A stretch of 64,000 nucleotides of DNA from Anthropogastromicrobium aceti (lineage in GTDB: Bacteria; Bacillota; Clostridia; Lachnospirales; Lachnospiraceae), in assembly GCF_025567095.1 (NCBI RefSeq), contig NZ_JAOQJH010000018.1; one strand, written 5' to 3'. Positions 6,558-15,060 of this stretch are shown in pieces (within the stretch, counting starts at the first letter, position 1; each line of letters begins with the position of its first letter). Both the position numbers and the translations under genes were made by a program. The notes beneath the pieces are model-generated. The model ran no database searches and was not told the origin of the DNA. It saw nothing but the letters and a program-made list of their open reading frames with translations.

Positions 6558-7535
6558 ATGAAAGCAGAACATCTTTCCCAGATCCAGGCTGCAGTAGCAG
6601 CTGTTAAAGAGAGAAAAACAATCCGCAGATTTTATTTCGTTGCATGCGGAGGCTCTCAGGCATCCATGATGCCAATTCAGTACATGTTTGACCGCGAGAC
6701 CAGCATTCCGTCCGCTATTTACACTTCTAACGAGTTCGTAAAGGCAACACCGAAGGTGCTGGACGATACCTGCGTTGTATTAACTATTTCCCATTCCGGA
6801 AATACACCAGAGACTGTCAGAGCAGCAGAGCTTGCAAAGGAGAAGGGAGCAGTTTCCATTTCTCTGACCAACCTTGTTGATTCTCCGCTGTGGAAGGCTT
6901 GTGAGTATCCGATCCATTATGAGCATGGTCCAGAGGCAGATCCAAATGATCTTAGCAAAGTAATTCTGTACACACTGGCATTTGATATGCTGAATGTAGT
7001 TGAGCCGTCTGAGAAGTGGGTAAAGGGCGCTGAGTCCTTAAATAATCTTGCAGAGGTAACAGAGCGCATCAAGGCAAAGTATGCAGATTTTGGTTCACAG
7101 TGGGGCAAGGATTACAAGCGTGAGACTGTAATTTACACAATGGGAAGCGGAGCAAACTATGGCGAGATGTATTCTCTTGCAATCTGCCTGTTTATGGAAA
7201 TGCAGTGGATTCATTCTAATTGCATTCATTCAGGAGAGTATTTCCATGGACCATTTGAGGTAACAGACTTTGATGTACCGTTTGTACTTGTTAAGGGTAT
7301 TGGAGCAACTAGAGAATTGGATGAAAGAGCTTACAATTTCTGCAGCAAGTTTTCACAGAAGCTGGCAGTAATTGATGAAGCAGAGTTTGATTTAACTGGA
7401 ATTGAGCCAGGTGTACAGGAGTATGTAGCACCGCTGTTAGCTGGCACAGTTGTACGTGAGATGATTGATTCTCTTGCACATGAAAGAGGACATGCTCTTT
7501 CAGTCCGCAGATATATGTGGCAGATGGAGTATTAA
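6558..7535 (+). CDS. frlB: Fructosamine-6-phosphate deglycase (SIS domain)
   Basis: Predicted to split 6-phosphofructosamines, such as fructoselysine 6-phosphate, into glucose 6-phosphate and the amine. It has 325 residues and two SIS domains: FVACGGSQASMMP and ISHSGNTPETV in the first, TMGSGANYGEMYS and HSGEYFHGPFEV in the second. The start at 6558 follows GGAGGG; an in-frame ATG at 6525 lacks a site. It is the first gene of the induced operon, before the PfkB kinase and the Opp importer. It is clearly diverged from the SIS protein at 4391-5386, so the two may take different substrates, as in Salmonella, where separate deglycases act on glucoselysine and fructoselysine phosphates. Confidence 0.88.
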   Translation: MKAEHLSQIQAAVAAVKERKTIRRFYFVACGGSQASMMPIQYMFDRETSIPSAIYTSNEFVKATPKVLDDTCVVLTISHSGNTPETVRAAELAKEKGAVSISLTNLVDSPLWKACEYPIHYEHGPEADPNDLSKVILYTLAFDMLNVVEPSEKWVKGAESLNNLAEVTERIKAKYADFGSQWGKDYKRETVIYTMGSGANYGEMYSLAICLFMEMQWIHSNCIHSGEYFHGPFEVTDFDVPFVLVKGIGATRELDERAYNFCSKFSQKLAVIDEAEFDLTGIEPGVQEYVAPLLAGTVVREMIDSLAHERGHALSVRRYMWQMEY

Positions 7536-7543
7536 TAAGTAAG

Positions 7544-7590
7544 GTCTCCTGCTTTTACTGCATGAAGCAGGAAAGCAGGAGACTGTTTTT
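7544..7590 (+). terminator. Internal terminator after frlB
   Basis: GTCTCCTGCTTT (7544-7555) pairs perfectly with AAAGCAGGAGAC (7572-7583), and a run of T follows. Placed between frlB and the kinase, it probably lowers read-through rather than ending the operon, because no new promoter is obvious before 7665. Confidence 0.8.
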
Positions 7591-7664
7591 ATTATAGTTC
7601 ACGCAGTTTTGCAAAAGAGCGTCTCGTGAACAGCAATATTTTTAACAGACAGGAGGACGCATAA

Positions 7665-8480
7665 ATGAAGCTGATTGCAGTTGGTGATAATGTAACAGAC
7701 TGTTATCTTGATGAAGGCATTTATTATCCGGGAGGAAATGCAGTTAATGTTGCAGTGGATTGTAAAAGAGACGGCGCCGAGAAGGTAAATTATATTGGCG
7801 TGTTTGGAAATGACGATAGAGCAGATTATATTAGAGCATGCATGGAAGAGGAAGGTGTAACATGCGAGCGCTCAAGAAAGGTATTTGCACCGACCTGCCA
7901 GCCGGGTGTAAAGATAAATGAGGAAGGCGACCGAATCTTTGTCGGAGGAATACGCGATACCTGCCAGCATTTGTTTTCAATCAGACTTCAAAGAGAGGAT
8001 CTGGAAGTGATCAAGGAGTATGATATTTGTCATACGAGCTGCTATTCTAATTTGGAATATGAGCTTGAAACCTTAAGCCGCGTATGCAAGGTTTCATTTG
8101 ACTTTTCAGATGAGCATGATGACGATTATATGAAGCGAGTTTGCCCATTTGTCACTTATGCATTTTTCTCTGGCTCCGATATGTCTGAGGAAGAAATCCA
8201 TGCGCTTGCTAAAAAGGCAGCAGGATATGGAACAAAGATCATTGGCATCACACGTGGATCAAAAGGTTCTGTATTTTATGATGGAACAGAGTTTTACACA
8301 CAGGGAATTTGCAAGGTAGATGTAGTAGATGCAATGGGCGCAGGCGATGCTTTTATCGCAGCATTTTTACGTCACTATGCAGACAATAAAGATATGAAGG
8401 AAGCGCTTAGCTATGCAGCAGAGCGCGCAGCGTATGCATGTACCTACGCGGGTGGATTTGGTCATCCGCACAAAGCATGA
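7665..8480 (+). CDS. frlD: PfkB-family kinase, fructoselysine 6-kinase type
   Basis: Predicted to phosphorylate the imported Amadori compound at carbon 6, producing the deglycase substrate. The 271-residue ribokinase fold has the N-terminal GDNVTDCYLDEGIYYPGGNA substrate region and the C-terminal anion hole and catalytic base DAMGAGDAFIAAF (Asp near 228). N-terminal similarity to FrlD (VGDN-TD, Y-GGNA) plus the neighbours support the specific call; sequence alone supports only PfkB kinase. AGGAGG precedes the ATG. The stop is 14 bp before the binding-protein gene. Confidence 0.85.
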   Translation: MKLIAVGDNVTDCYLDEGIYYPGGNAVNVAVDCKRDGAEKVNYIGVFGNDDRADYIRACMEEEGVTCERSRKVFAPTCQPGVKINEEGDRIFVGGIRDTCQHLFSIRLQREDLEVIKEYDICHTSCYSNLEYELETLSRVCKVSFDFSDEHDDDYMKRVCPFVTYAFFSGSDMSEEEIHALAKKAAGYGTKIIGITRGSKGSVFYDGTEFYTQGICKVDVVDAMGAGDAFIAAFLRHYADNKDMKEALSYAAERAAYACTYAGGFGHPHKA

Positions 8481-8494
8481 GAAGGAGGAAGACT

Positions 8495-10105
8495 ATGAAC
8501 AGACGAGTAATGGCAGTAACAGCAGCGGCAGTAATGAGTATGTCCGGTTTTGCAGTACCGGCAATGGCAGATGAGGAAGAAGCTGTTTCCATTCAGATTA
8601 GTGCTTCTATAATGTCAATGGATCCATTGATTGGCGGAGATTCAACTAATGTTGCAGTAATCTCCAATACAATGGAAGGATTGTTCGTGGTAGACGCAGA
8701 TGGACAGATTCAGAATGGTCTGTGTGATTCCTATGAGGTATCTGATGATCAGAAGACATATACTTTCCATATTCGTGACAATGCAAAGTGGAGTGATGGT
8801 ACACCAGTAACAGCACAGGATTTTGAGTATGCTTGGAAGAGAAATGCGACTGCTCAGGGGGATTACAGCAAATTTACATATCAGATTGAGATGGCTGCTA
8901 TTAAAAACTATGAAGCAGTTACATCAGGTGAGGCAGATGCTGATGAGCTCGGAGTTACTGCAGTTGATGACAATACATTACAGGTCGAACTGGAATATCC
9001 AGTCCCATTTTTCTTAAATCTTTTGACCTTCTCTCCTTGGGCACCTGTAAAAGAGAGCAAGTTAACTGAAGAGGGCGACCAGTTTGGTGTAGATAAGGAC
9101 AGTGTTTTATATTGTGGTGCTTATACACTTGATCAGTGGGACGTTGGTGGAAATACTATTGTACTTAAGAAGAATCCTGATTACTGGGATGCAGAAAATG
9201 TAGATGTAGATGAGATCGATCTTGTTGTTATTAGTGATACGCAGCAGGCTGTTATGGCTTACCAGAATGGAGATGTTGATAATGTGACATTGACAGGTGA
9301 TATGGTCAGCATGTATCAGGATGATCCGGAATTTTCAAATGTGTTAGGATCCTTCAATTATTATCTGATGGTTAATACCACGAAGGATGGCTATGACAAT
9401 AAGGATCTGCGTCAGGCAATTGCATATGCAATCGACAGAGAGAGCCTGTGTACAAATGTGTTAAATGACGGTTCTACTCCAGCTTATAACATGGTTATGA
9501 AAGGCCTGGTAAGCAATTCAGACGGCGAAGATTTTGTAGATGCAAGCGGTCAGTACTTCCAGTATGATACTGAAAAGGCAAAGGAGCTGTGGGCTAAGGC
9601 ACAGGAAGAAACAGACTTAAGAGAGATCAATATCATTTATGATGAGGAGAAGGATTTTGCAGCCAATACAGCAGCCTTCATTCAGTCTCAGCTTGAGAGT
9701 ACACTGGACGGTTTAACTGTGAACATCAGCAGCACACCAAAGAAAAACAGAATTCAGCTGGCACAGGATCATGATTATGATATCGAGCTGTGGGCTTGGG
9801 GTCCAGATTATGCAGATCCGACCGCAATCTTAGCAATGTTTGAATCTGATCATCCGTCAAACTATTCTCTGTGGTCAAGTGATGAGTTTGACAAGCTGTA
9901 CAACGAAGCAAACACTACACTGGCAGGAGATGAGACTGCACGCTGGGATAACCTGATCAAGTGCAACGATATCTGCACCGAGAATGCAGGCTGCATTCCG
10001 CTGTTCCAGACTGGTTCTGCAACACTTACAAAGTCTAACGTAACTGGAATTACAGAGCATAATACTGGTGTTCCATGCTACTACAAGTTTGTAGAGAAGG
10101 ATTGA
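8495..10105 (+). CDS. Oligopeptide-type ABC substrate-binding protein (SBP family 5)
   Basis: The extracellular receptor of the Opp-type importer that follows, 536 residues. It shows the SBP_bac_5 pattern: ISASIMSMDPLIG near the mature N-terminus, FHIRDNAKWSDGTPVTAQDF near 90, and DLRQAIAYAIDRES in the second lobe. The start at 8495 follows AGGAGG and gives a signal peptide ending AMA-DEEE. There is no lipobox cysteine, which is unusual for a Gram-positive binding protein that must stay at the cell. Context with a deglycase and kinase suggests it binds glycated amino acids or peptides; that ligand is inferred. Confidence 0.9.
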   Translation: MNRRVMAVTAAAVMSMSGFAVPAMADEEEAVSIQISASIMSMDPLIGGDSTNVAVISNTMEGLFVVDADGQIQNGLCDSYEVSDDQKTYTFHIRDNAKWSDGTPVTAQDFEYAWKRNATAQGDYSKFTYQIEMAAIKNYEAVTSGEADADELGVTAVDDNTLQVELEYPVPFFLNLLTFSPWAPVKESKLTEEGDQFGVDKDSVLYCGAYTLDQWDVGGNTIVLKKNPDYWDAENVDVDEIDLVVISDTQQAVMAYQNGDVDNVTLTGDMVSMYQDDPEFSNVLGSFNYYLMVNTTKDGYDNKDLRQAIAYAIDRESLCTNVLNDGSTPAYNMVMKGLVSNSDGEDFVDASGQYFQYDTEKAKELWAKAQEETDLREINIIYDEEKDFAANTAAFIQSQLESTLDGLTVNISSTPKKNRIQLAQDHDYDIELWAWGPDYADPTAILAMFESDHPSNYSLWSSDEFDKLYNEANTTLAGDETARWDNLIKCNDICTENAGCIPLFQTGSATLTKSNVTGITEHNTGVPCYYKFVEKD

Positions 10106-10140
10106 TATAAAATAAAAAAAGTGCAATCGTATCTGCACAC

Positions 10141-10187
10141 AAAGAGGATGTGCCCGGGCGAAGCAGCTTTGGACATATCCTCTTTTT
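10141..10187 (+). terminator. Stem-loop between binding-protein and permease genes
   Basis: AAAGAGGATGTGCC (10141-10154) pairs with GGACATATCCTCTTT (10171-10185), with G-U pairs and one bulge, then T. Such a partial terminator or 3'-stabilising hairpin allows more binding protein than permease. Confidence 0.7.
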
Positions 10188-10252
10188 AAAAAGTTACTGT
10201 TTACAGACTTTGCAAACGGTAGCAAAAAGTCTTTGACAGGAGGAAAATCCGA

Positions 10253-11188
10253 ATGAAAAAATTTGTATTAAAGCGAACCTGCATCGCATTGCTGACAGTC
10301 TTCCTGATCTTGCTGCTTTTGTTTCTGATGCTTGATTTTATGCCGGGTTCGCCGTTTAATAATGAAGAAAAAATGAGCGCAGAGCAGATCGCGGATCTGT
10401 ATCACAAATATGGACTAGATCAGCCAATTATCAATAGATTTTTCTTGTATCTGAAAAATATGCTTCACGGTGATTTTGGTATTTCTTACAGCCTTCAGGT
10501 AAACATGAAGATCAGTGAAATGATTGGACCAAAGATTTTAGTTACAATTCGTCTTGGTCTTCAGGCAGCACTTGTAGGAACTGTGATTGGTGCACTGCTT
10601 GGAATCATCGCTGCGCTTCGTAAAAATACATGGGTCGATACTGTTACCACTATTATTTCAGTTCTTGGTGTCAGCCTTCCATCTTTTGTATTTGCGCTTT
10701 TACTTTCCTACTTCTTTGGATTTAAGTTTAAGCTGTTTCCGTTTATTTATAATACAAAAAATGAACTTCAGTCGTCGATTCTTCCTACTATTTCGCTTTC
10801 TATGTTTACTATTGCAAGTGTAGCGAGATATACAAGATCAGAAATGGTAGATATTTTAAATTCGGATTATTATCTTCTGTCAGATTCAAAGGGACTTCCG
10901 AAGGCAAAGCTGATATTTCATCATGCTATTCGAAATGCGATGATCAGTGTTATTACAGTATTGGCTCCATTGATTGTAAATTTAATGACGGGAAGTCTTG
11001 TAGTAGAGAAAGCATTTAGTATTCCGGGACTAGGAAGTCTTTATGTAAGTGCAATCCAGTCAAATGACTTTAATGTTGTGCTTGCGATCAGCTTTATTTA
11101 CAGTTTAATGTTTATCTTCACTATGCTTCTGGTTGATATACTCTATGGTGTGATTGATCCTAGAATACGACTGGCGAAAGGAGAATGA
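10253..11188 (+). CDS. oppB: Opp/Dpp-type ABC transporter permease, first subunit
   Basis: A 311-residue inner-membrane channel subunit with an N-terminal anchor helix (about 10-30), six core segments and the EAA loop region near DYYLLSDSKGLPKAKLIFHHA (about 205-225). It has the usual length for OppB/DppB. AGGAGG precedes the ATG. It pairs with OppC, which overlaps its stop by 4 bp (11185-11188). Confidence 0.93.
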   Translation: MKKFVLKRTCIALLTVFLILLLLFLMLDFMPGSPFNNEEKMSAEQIADLYHKYGLDQPIINRFFLYLKNMLHGDFGISYSLQVNMKISEMIGPKILVTIRLGLQAALVGTVIGALLGIIAALRKNTWVDTVTTIISVLGVSLPSFVFALLLSYFFGFKFKLFPFIYNTKNELQSSILPTISLSMFTIASVARYTRSEMVDILNSDYYLLSDSKGLPKAKLIFHHAIRNAMISVITVLAPLIVNLMTGSLVVEKAFSIPGLGSLYVSAIQSNDFNVVLAISFIYSLMFIFTMLLVDILYGVIDPRIRLAKGE

Positions 11189-12177
11189 GTATGAATCGAT
11201 TTGAATTCAATACAGGAGACCATAAGGAGGAAGAAGAAAAGGTTCTTGTTGGTCGTTCCTATGGAAAAGAGGTTTTGTACCGCTTTCGTAAAAACAAGGG
11301 TGCATGGATCAGCTTTTTTATTATCATTCTTCTAATTGTGATTGCGCTTGCAGCACCGGCTGTCAGTTCGTACTCTTACAAAGAAGTGCATTCTGAATAT
11401 AGCAATCTGCCGCCAAGGATTCCGGGACTGGAAAAGCTGGGAATTTTTGATGGTGTAAGCCATGGCCAGAACATGTATGAGGCAAAAAATTGTACTGATA
11501 AATATTTCTTTTTTGGAACAGATAACTTAGGAAGAGATATCTGGACAAGAGTATGGGAAGGTACTAGAATTTCTCTTCTCATTGCAGCACTGGCTGTTAT
11601 CATTGATGTGTGCATTGGTGTGATTTATGGTCTTGTTTCTGGTTATTTTGGCGGAAAAGTAGATATGGTCATGCAGCGTATCACGGAGATCTTAAGCAGT
11701 CTTCCGACACTGGTTGTGGTAACGTTAATGCTTGTTGTTATGAAGCCGGGTCTTGGAAGTATTATAATTGCGCTTATGCTTACAGGATGGATTAACATGA
11801 GCCGTATTGTGCGCGCACAGGTGCTTAAATTAAAGGATCAGGAATTTGTGCTTGCCGCAAGAACGCTTGGCGTTAGCAATCGTGATATTTTGTTTAAGGA
11901 GATTTTGCCAAATTCGCTTGGTCAGATTATTATTACTTTTATGTTTTCCATACCAAATGCAATTTTCCTGGAAGCATTTTTAGCATTCGTTGGTCTTGGT
12001 GTTCCGGCGCCGATGGCCTCTCTTGGTTCCCTGATCAATGATGGATATAAATCAGCAATGACTTACCCTCATATGGTAGCAGCACCTGTTATTGTCTTGG
12101 GTATTTTAATGCTTGGCTTTAATTTATTTGCAGATGGACTCAGGGATGCCATTGATCCGCAGCTTAAACAGATGTAA
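11185..12177 (+). CDS. oppC: Opp/Dpp-type ABC transporter permease, second subunit
   Basis: A 330-residue permease with the N-terminal OppC extension: a cytoplasmic tail, one membrane helix (about 45-65), then the GTDNLGRDIWTRVWEGTRIS motif (about 110-130) typical of OppC. The EAA loop QEFVLAARTLGVSNRDILFK lies near 218-238. It ends in DGLRDAIDPQLK, as in most OppC/DppC proteins. It overlaps oppB and is followed after 15 bp by the ATPase genes. Confidence 0.93.
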   Translation: MSMNRFEFNTGDHKEEEEKVLVGRSYGKEVLYRFRKNKGAWISFFIIILLIVIALAAPAVSSYSYKEVHSEYSNLPPRIPGLEKLGIFDGVSHGQNMYEAKNCTDKYFFFGTDNLGRDIWTRVWEGTRISLLIAALAVIIDVCIGVIYGLVSGYFGGKVDMVMQRITEILSSLPTLVVVTLMLVVMKPGLGSIIIALMLTGWINMSRIVRAQVLKLKDQEFVLAARTLGVSNRDILFKEILPNSLGQIIITFMFSIPNAIFLEAFLAFVGLGVPAPMASLGSLINDGYKSAMTYPHMVAAPVIVLGILMLGFNLFADGLRDAIDPQLKQM

Positions 12178-12192
12178 CAGGAGGTAAACGAG

Positions 12193-13305
12193 ATGGAAAA
12201 AAGAGAACCGGTATTAAGTATGAGAGATCTGGCAGTTTCCTTTCAGGCTTCCTTTGGCAAGATTCGTGCAGTGCGTGGTGTGAATATGGACGTATATCCT
12301 GGAGAAACCGTTGCCATTGTAGGAGAATCTGGAAGTGGAAAATCTGTTTCTGTAAAGACAATTATGGGAATTACAGCGCCAAATGCAGTCATTGAAAGCG
12401 GAACAATTAAGTTTCGCTTTAAGGAAAATGGAAAGGAGCAGGTTGTTGATCTGCTGAAGCTTTCAAAAAAAGAAATGCAACATAGAATCAAGGGAAAGCG
12501 TATTGCAATGGTTTTTCAGGATCCTATGACTTCACTTGACCCGACGATGACAATTGGCAGGCAGCTGACAGAGGGCATGCGTTATCACCTTCATTTATCA
12601 CAGGCAGATGCAGATAAGCGTGCAGAAGAGCTGCTTGAAATGGTAGGAATTGAGTCACCAAAAGAGCGAATGAAGAATTATCCTCATCAGCTTTCAGGCG
12701 GAATGCGTCAGCGTGTTGTAATTGCAATTGCGCTGTCATGTAACCCAGATCTTTTAATCTGTGATGAGCCGACAACGGCACTTGATGTTACGATTCAGGC
12801 AAGAATTTTGCAATTGATTTTGAATCTGCAGAAGAAACTTGGAATTGCAGTTATTTTTATCACACATAACCTTGGTGTAGTTGCAAAGATCGCCGATTAT
12901 GTGAATGTTATGTATGCTGGAAAAGTAGTAGAGACAGGAAAGGCAGAGGATATCTTTTTCGATCCGCGTCATCCTTATACATGGGGACTTCTTTCAAGTA
13001 TGCCAGATTTGACAGGAGATAAAAAGGAGCGTTTGTATACGATTCCGGGCAATCCGCCAAATTTGGCAAATGAAGTAAAGGGTGATGCATTTGCTGTGCG
13101 AAATCCATATGCACTTAATATTGATTTTGAGGAAGAACCTCCAATGTTTGAGATCAATGAGCATCATCAGGCTGCTACGTGGCTTCTTCATCCAGATGCA
13201 CCAAAGGTAGAAATGCCGCAGACTTTAAAAAAGAGAATTGAGCAGCTTCGCAGAGAGGAAAAGCGATATGCAGAAACGGAGGGAGCTTATGGCACAGACG
13301 AATGA
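12193..13305 (+). CDS. oppD: Opp/Dpp-type ABC transporter ATPase, first subunit
   Basis: A cytoplasmic ATPase of 370 residues. Walker A GESGSGKS lies near 43-50, the signature LSGGMRQR near 166-173, Walker B LLICDEPT near 186-193, and the H-loop ITHNLGVVA follows. The C-terminal oligopeptide-transporter extension contains LLSSMPDL and IPGNPPNLANE. Its last 17 bases overlap oppF, consistent with coupled translation. Confidence 0.93.
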   Translation: MEKREPVLSMRDLAVSFQASFGKIRAVRGVNMDVYPGETVAIVGESGSGKSVSVKTIMGITAPNAVIESGTIKFRFKENGKEQVVDLLKLSKKEMQHRIKGKRIAMVFQDPMTSLDPTMTIGRQLTEGMRYHLHLSQADADKRAEELLEMVGIESPKERMKNYPHQLSGGMRQRVVIAIALSCNPDLLICDEPTTALDVTIQARILQLILNLQKKLGIAVIFITHNLGVVAKIADYVNVMYAGKVVETGKAEDIFFDPRHPYTWGLLSSMPDLTGDKKERLYTIPGNPPNLANEVKGDAFAVRNPYALNIDFEEEPPMFEINEHHQAATWLLHPDAPKVEMPQTLKKRIEQLRREEKRYAETEGAYGTDE

Positions 13306-14200
13306 ACCACTGCTTAGTGTGAAAGGTTTAAAACAATATTTTCCGGTAAGCAAAAAATTTACGGTGCGTGCTGTGGATAATATATCCTTCGATATTTATC
13401 CGGGAGAAACCTATGGATTAGTAGGTGAGTCTGGAAGTGGAAAGTCAACAACAGGCCGTTCTATTATTCGACTGTATGATCCGACAGAAGGCACGATTCT
13501 TTTTAATGGTGAGGATATCAGCAAGAAGCTGACGGCAAAACAGGAAAAAATGCTTCGTTCTGATATGCAGATGGTCTTTCAGGATCCTATGGCTTCCTTA
13601 AATCCGCATAAAAAGATTTTGGATACTATTGCGATGGGTCTCGATGCGCATAATCCTCATATGGATCAAAATGAGCGCGTAGAGCGCGTGTCCAAAATGA
13701 TGGAGATGGTAGGTTTAAATCCAGCCTACATGAACCGCTATCCTAATCAGTTTTCTGGTGGACAGCGTCAGCGAATCGGACTGGGAAGAGCATTAATCAT
13801 GAATCCAAAGTTAGTAATCGCAGATGAGGCAATAAGTGCACTTGATGTTTCAATTCAGGCACAGGTCGTCAATTTGATGAAGGATATTCAAAAAGAAACA
13901 AATGTTGCATATCTGTTTATTGCACATGATCTTTCTATGGTTCGTTATATTTCAGATCGAGTAGGTGTTATGCATAAGGGTCATCTTGTAGAAACTGGAT
14001 TGACAGAAGAAATTTTTGAACATCCGGTTCATCCATATACAAAATCACTTTTGTCTGCAATTCCAATTGCAGATCCGGTGATTGAAAGAAACAGAGAGCC
14101 GATGGTATATCAATATGAAAAGAGTGGCTTAAAATATAATGATTGCGTTATGGTAAATGTTTCTGAAACACATCAGGTTTTAATGGAAAAGAAAATATAA
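13289..14200 (+). CDS. oppF: Opp/Dpp-type ABC transporter ATPase, second subunit
   Basis: The partner ATPase, 303 residues. Walker A GESGSGKSTTGR lies near 46-57, Q-loop MVFQDPMASLNP, signature FSGGQRQRIGLGRAL and Walker B LVIADEAISALD follow. The start at 13289 follows GGAGGG inside the end of oppD; an in-frame ATG at 13238 lies further back with no site. It is the last gene of the Amadori operon and is closed by a strong terminator. Confidence 0.93.
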   Translation: MAQTNEPLLSVKGLKQYFPVSKKFTVRAVDNISFDIYPGETYGLVGESGSGKSTTGRSIIRLYDPTEGTILFNGEDISKKLTAKQEKMLRSDMQMVFQDPMASLNPHKKILDTIAMGLDAHNPHMDQNERVERVSKMMEMVGLNPAYMNRYPNQFSGGQRQRIGLGRALIMNPKLVIADEAISALDVSIQAQVVNLMKDIQKETNVAYLFIAHDLSMVRYISDRVGVMHKGHLVETGLTEEIFEHPVHPYTKSLLSAIPIADPVIERNREPMVYQYEKSGLKYNDCVMVNVSETHQVLMEKKI

Positions 14201-14207
14201 GCAGCAG

Positions 14208-14244
14208 ACCGTCTGAGGACAACTAGTCTTTCAGGCGGTTTTTT
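14208..14244 (+). terminator. Terminator of the frl-opp operon
   Basis: ACCGTCTGA (14208-14216) pairs with TCAGGCGGT (14231-14239, one G-U), followed by a T-run. Confidence 0.88.
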
Positions 14245-14284
14245 AATCTTAAATAAGTCTTAAGGAAATGTAAAAACTAGTTCG

Positions 14285-14313
14285 TTGACGTCTGTACTGC
14301 TAAGTGGTAGGAT
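14285..14313 (+). promoter_or_regulatory. Promoter of mnmM
   Basis: TTGACG (14285-14290) and TAGGAT (14308-14313) with a 17-bp spacer. Between promoter and start codon, AGGGACAG (14332-14339) and CTGTCCCT (14356-14363) form a perfect 8-bp hairpin followed by six A, so the leader is structured. The GGGACAG/CTGTCCC arms also occur in the repeat element at 60363-60590. Confidence 0.65.
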
Positions 14314-14384
14314 GGTAAAGGCAGAGCCAGCAGGGACAGACAAAAGATAGCGTCCCTGTCCCTAAAAAACGAGGTTGTAGATAG

Positions 14385-14999
14385 ATGAAAGAATTAAAAA
14401 AAGAAGATCTCCAGATCACAGAGCTGATACATCATTTTGTGCGAGAGCATGTGGAGGCTGGAGATATATGTATTGATGCGACTGCAGGCTGCGGAAATGA
14501 TACGCTGTTTTTATGTGAGTTAACCGGGGCTAGAGGTGAGGTTATGGCATTTGATATTCAGCCGCAGGCTCTTGAAAAGACGGCAACACTTCTTGCTGAG
14601 CATGAGTGTATGGCAGAGCTGGTGCTTGACTCCCATTCAAACATGGCCGACTATATGTCTGAGGGAAGTGCTGCATGCATCATGTTTAATTTTGGTTATC
14701 TGCCAGGTGCAGATCATAAGATTGAGACAAAGGCACAGACAAGTATTGCGGCGATTAAGGCCGGACTTTCTATTTTACGAAAGGGCGGCATCATGACACT
14801 TTGTTTATATGATGGAAGCGATGTCCAGAGAGAGGAAAAGAAAGCTATTTTAAAAATGTTAAAGGAGCTAGACTCAAAGACATATCTTGTTATAACAAGT
14901 TGCTACTATAATCGCCCAAATAATCCGCCTATGCCTGTATTTATCCAGAAATTAGAGGGAAAAGACAGCAGTTGCATTTATGGTTTTGGATTGGTATAA
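14385..14999 (+). CDS. mnmM: tRNA mnm5(s2)U biosynthesis methyltransferase MnmM (YtqB family)
   Basis: A SAM-dependent methyltransferase of 204 residues that in Bacillus completes the mnm5 modification at the tRNA wobble uridine. The SAM motif DATAGCGNDTLFL lies near 31-43, the acidic ribose-binding AFDIQPQAL near 55, and FNFGYLPGADH, the family hallmark, near 105. PPMPVFIQKL near the C-terminus also fits YtqB. The short length argues against an rRNA methylase with extra domains. The stop lies 61 bp before the aminopeptidase start, probably one operon. Confidence 0.85.
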   Translation: MKELKKEDLQITELIHHFVREHVEAGDICIDATAGCGNDTLFLCELTGARGEVMAFDIQPQALEKTATLLAEHECMAELVLDSHSNMADYMSEGSAACIMFNFGYLPGADHKIETKAQTSIAAIKAGLSILRKGGIMTLCLYDGSDVQREEKKAILKMLKELDSKTYLVITSCYYNRPNNPPMPVFIQKLEGKDSSCIYGFGLV

Positions 15000-15060
15000 T
15001 GTGAGTATTCAAAGAATATTCAAATTTTGCTTGGAAAAATTAGAAAAGAGGTATGAAGAA

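Noticed and set aside
13238..13288. Longer N-terminus of OppF
   Set aside because: It overlaps oppD by 68 bases, and the inner ATG at 13289 has GGAGGG.
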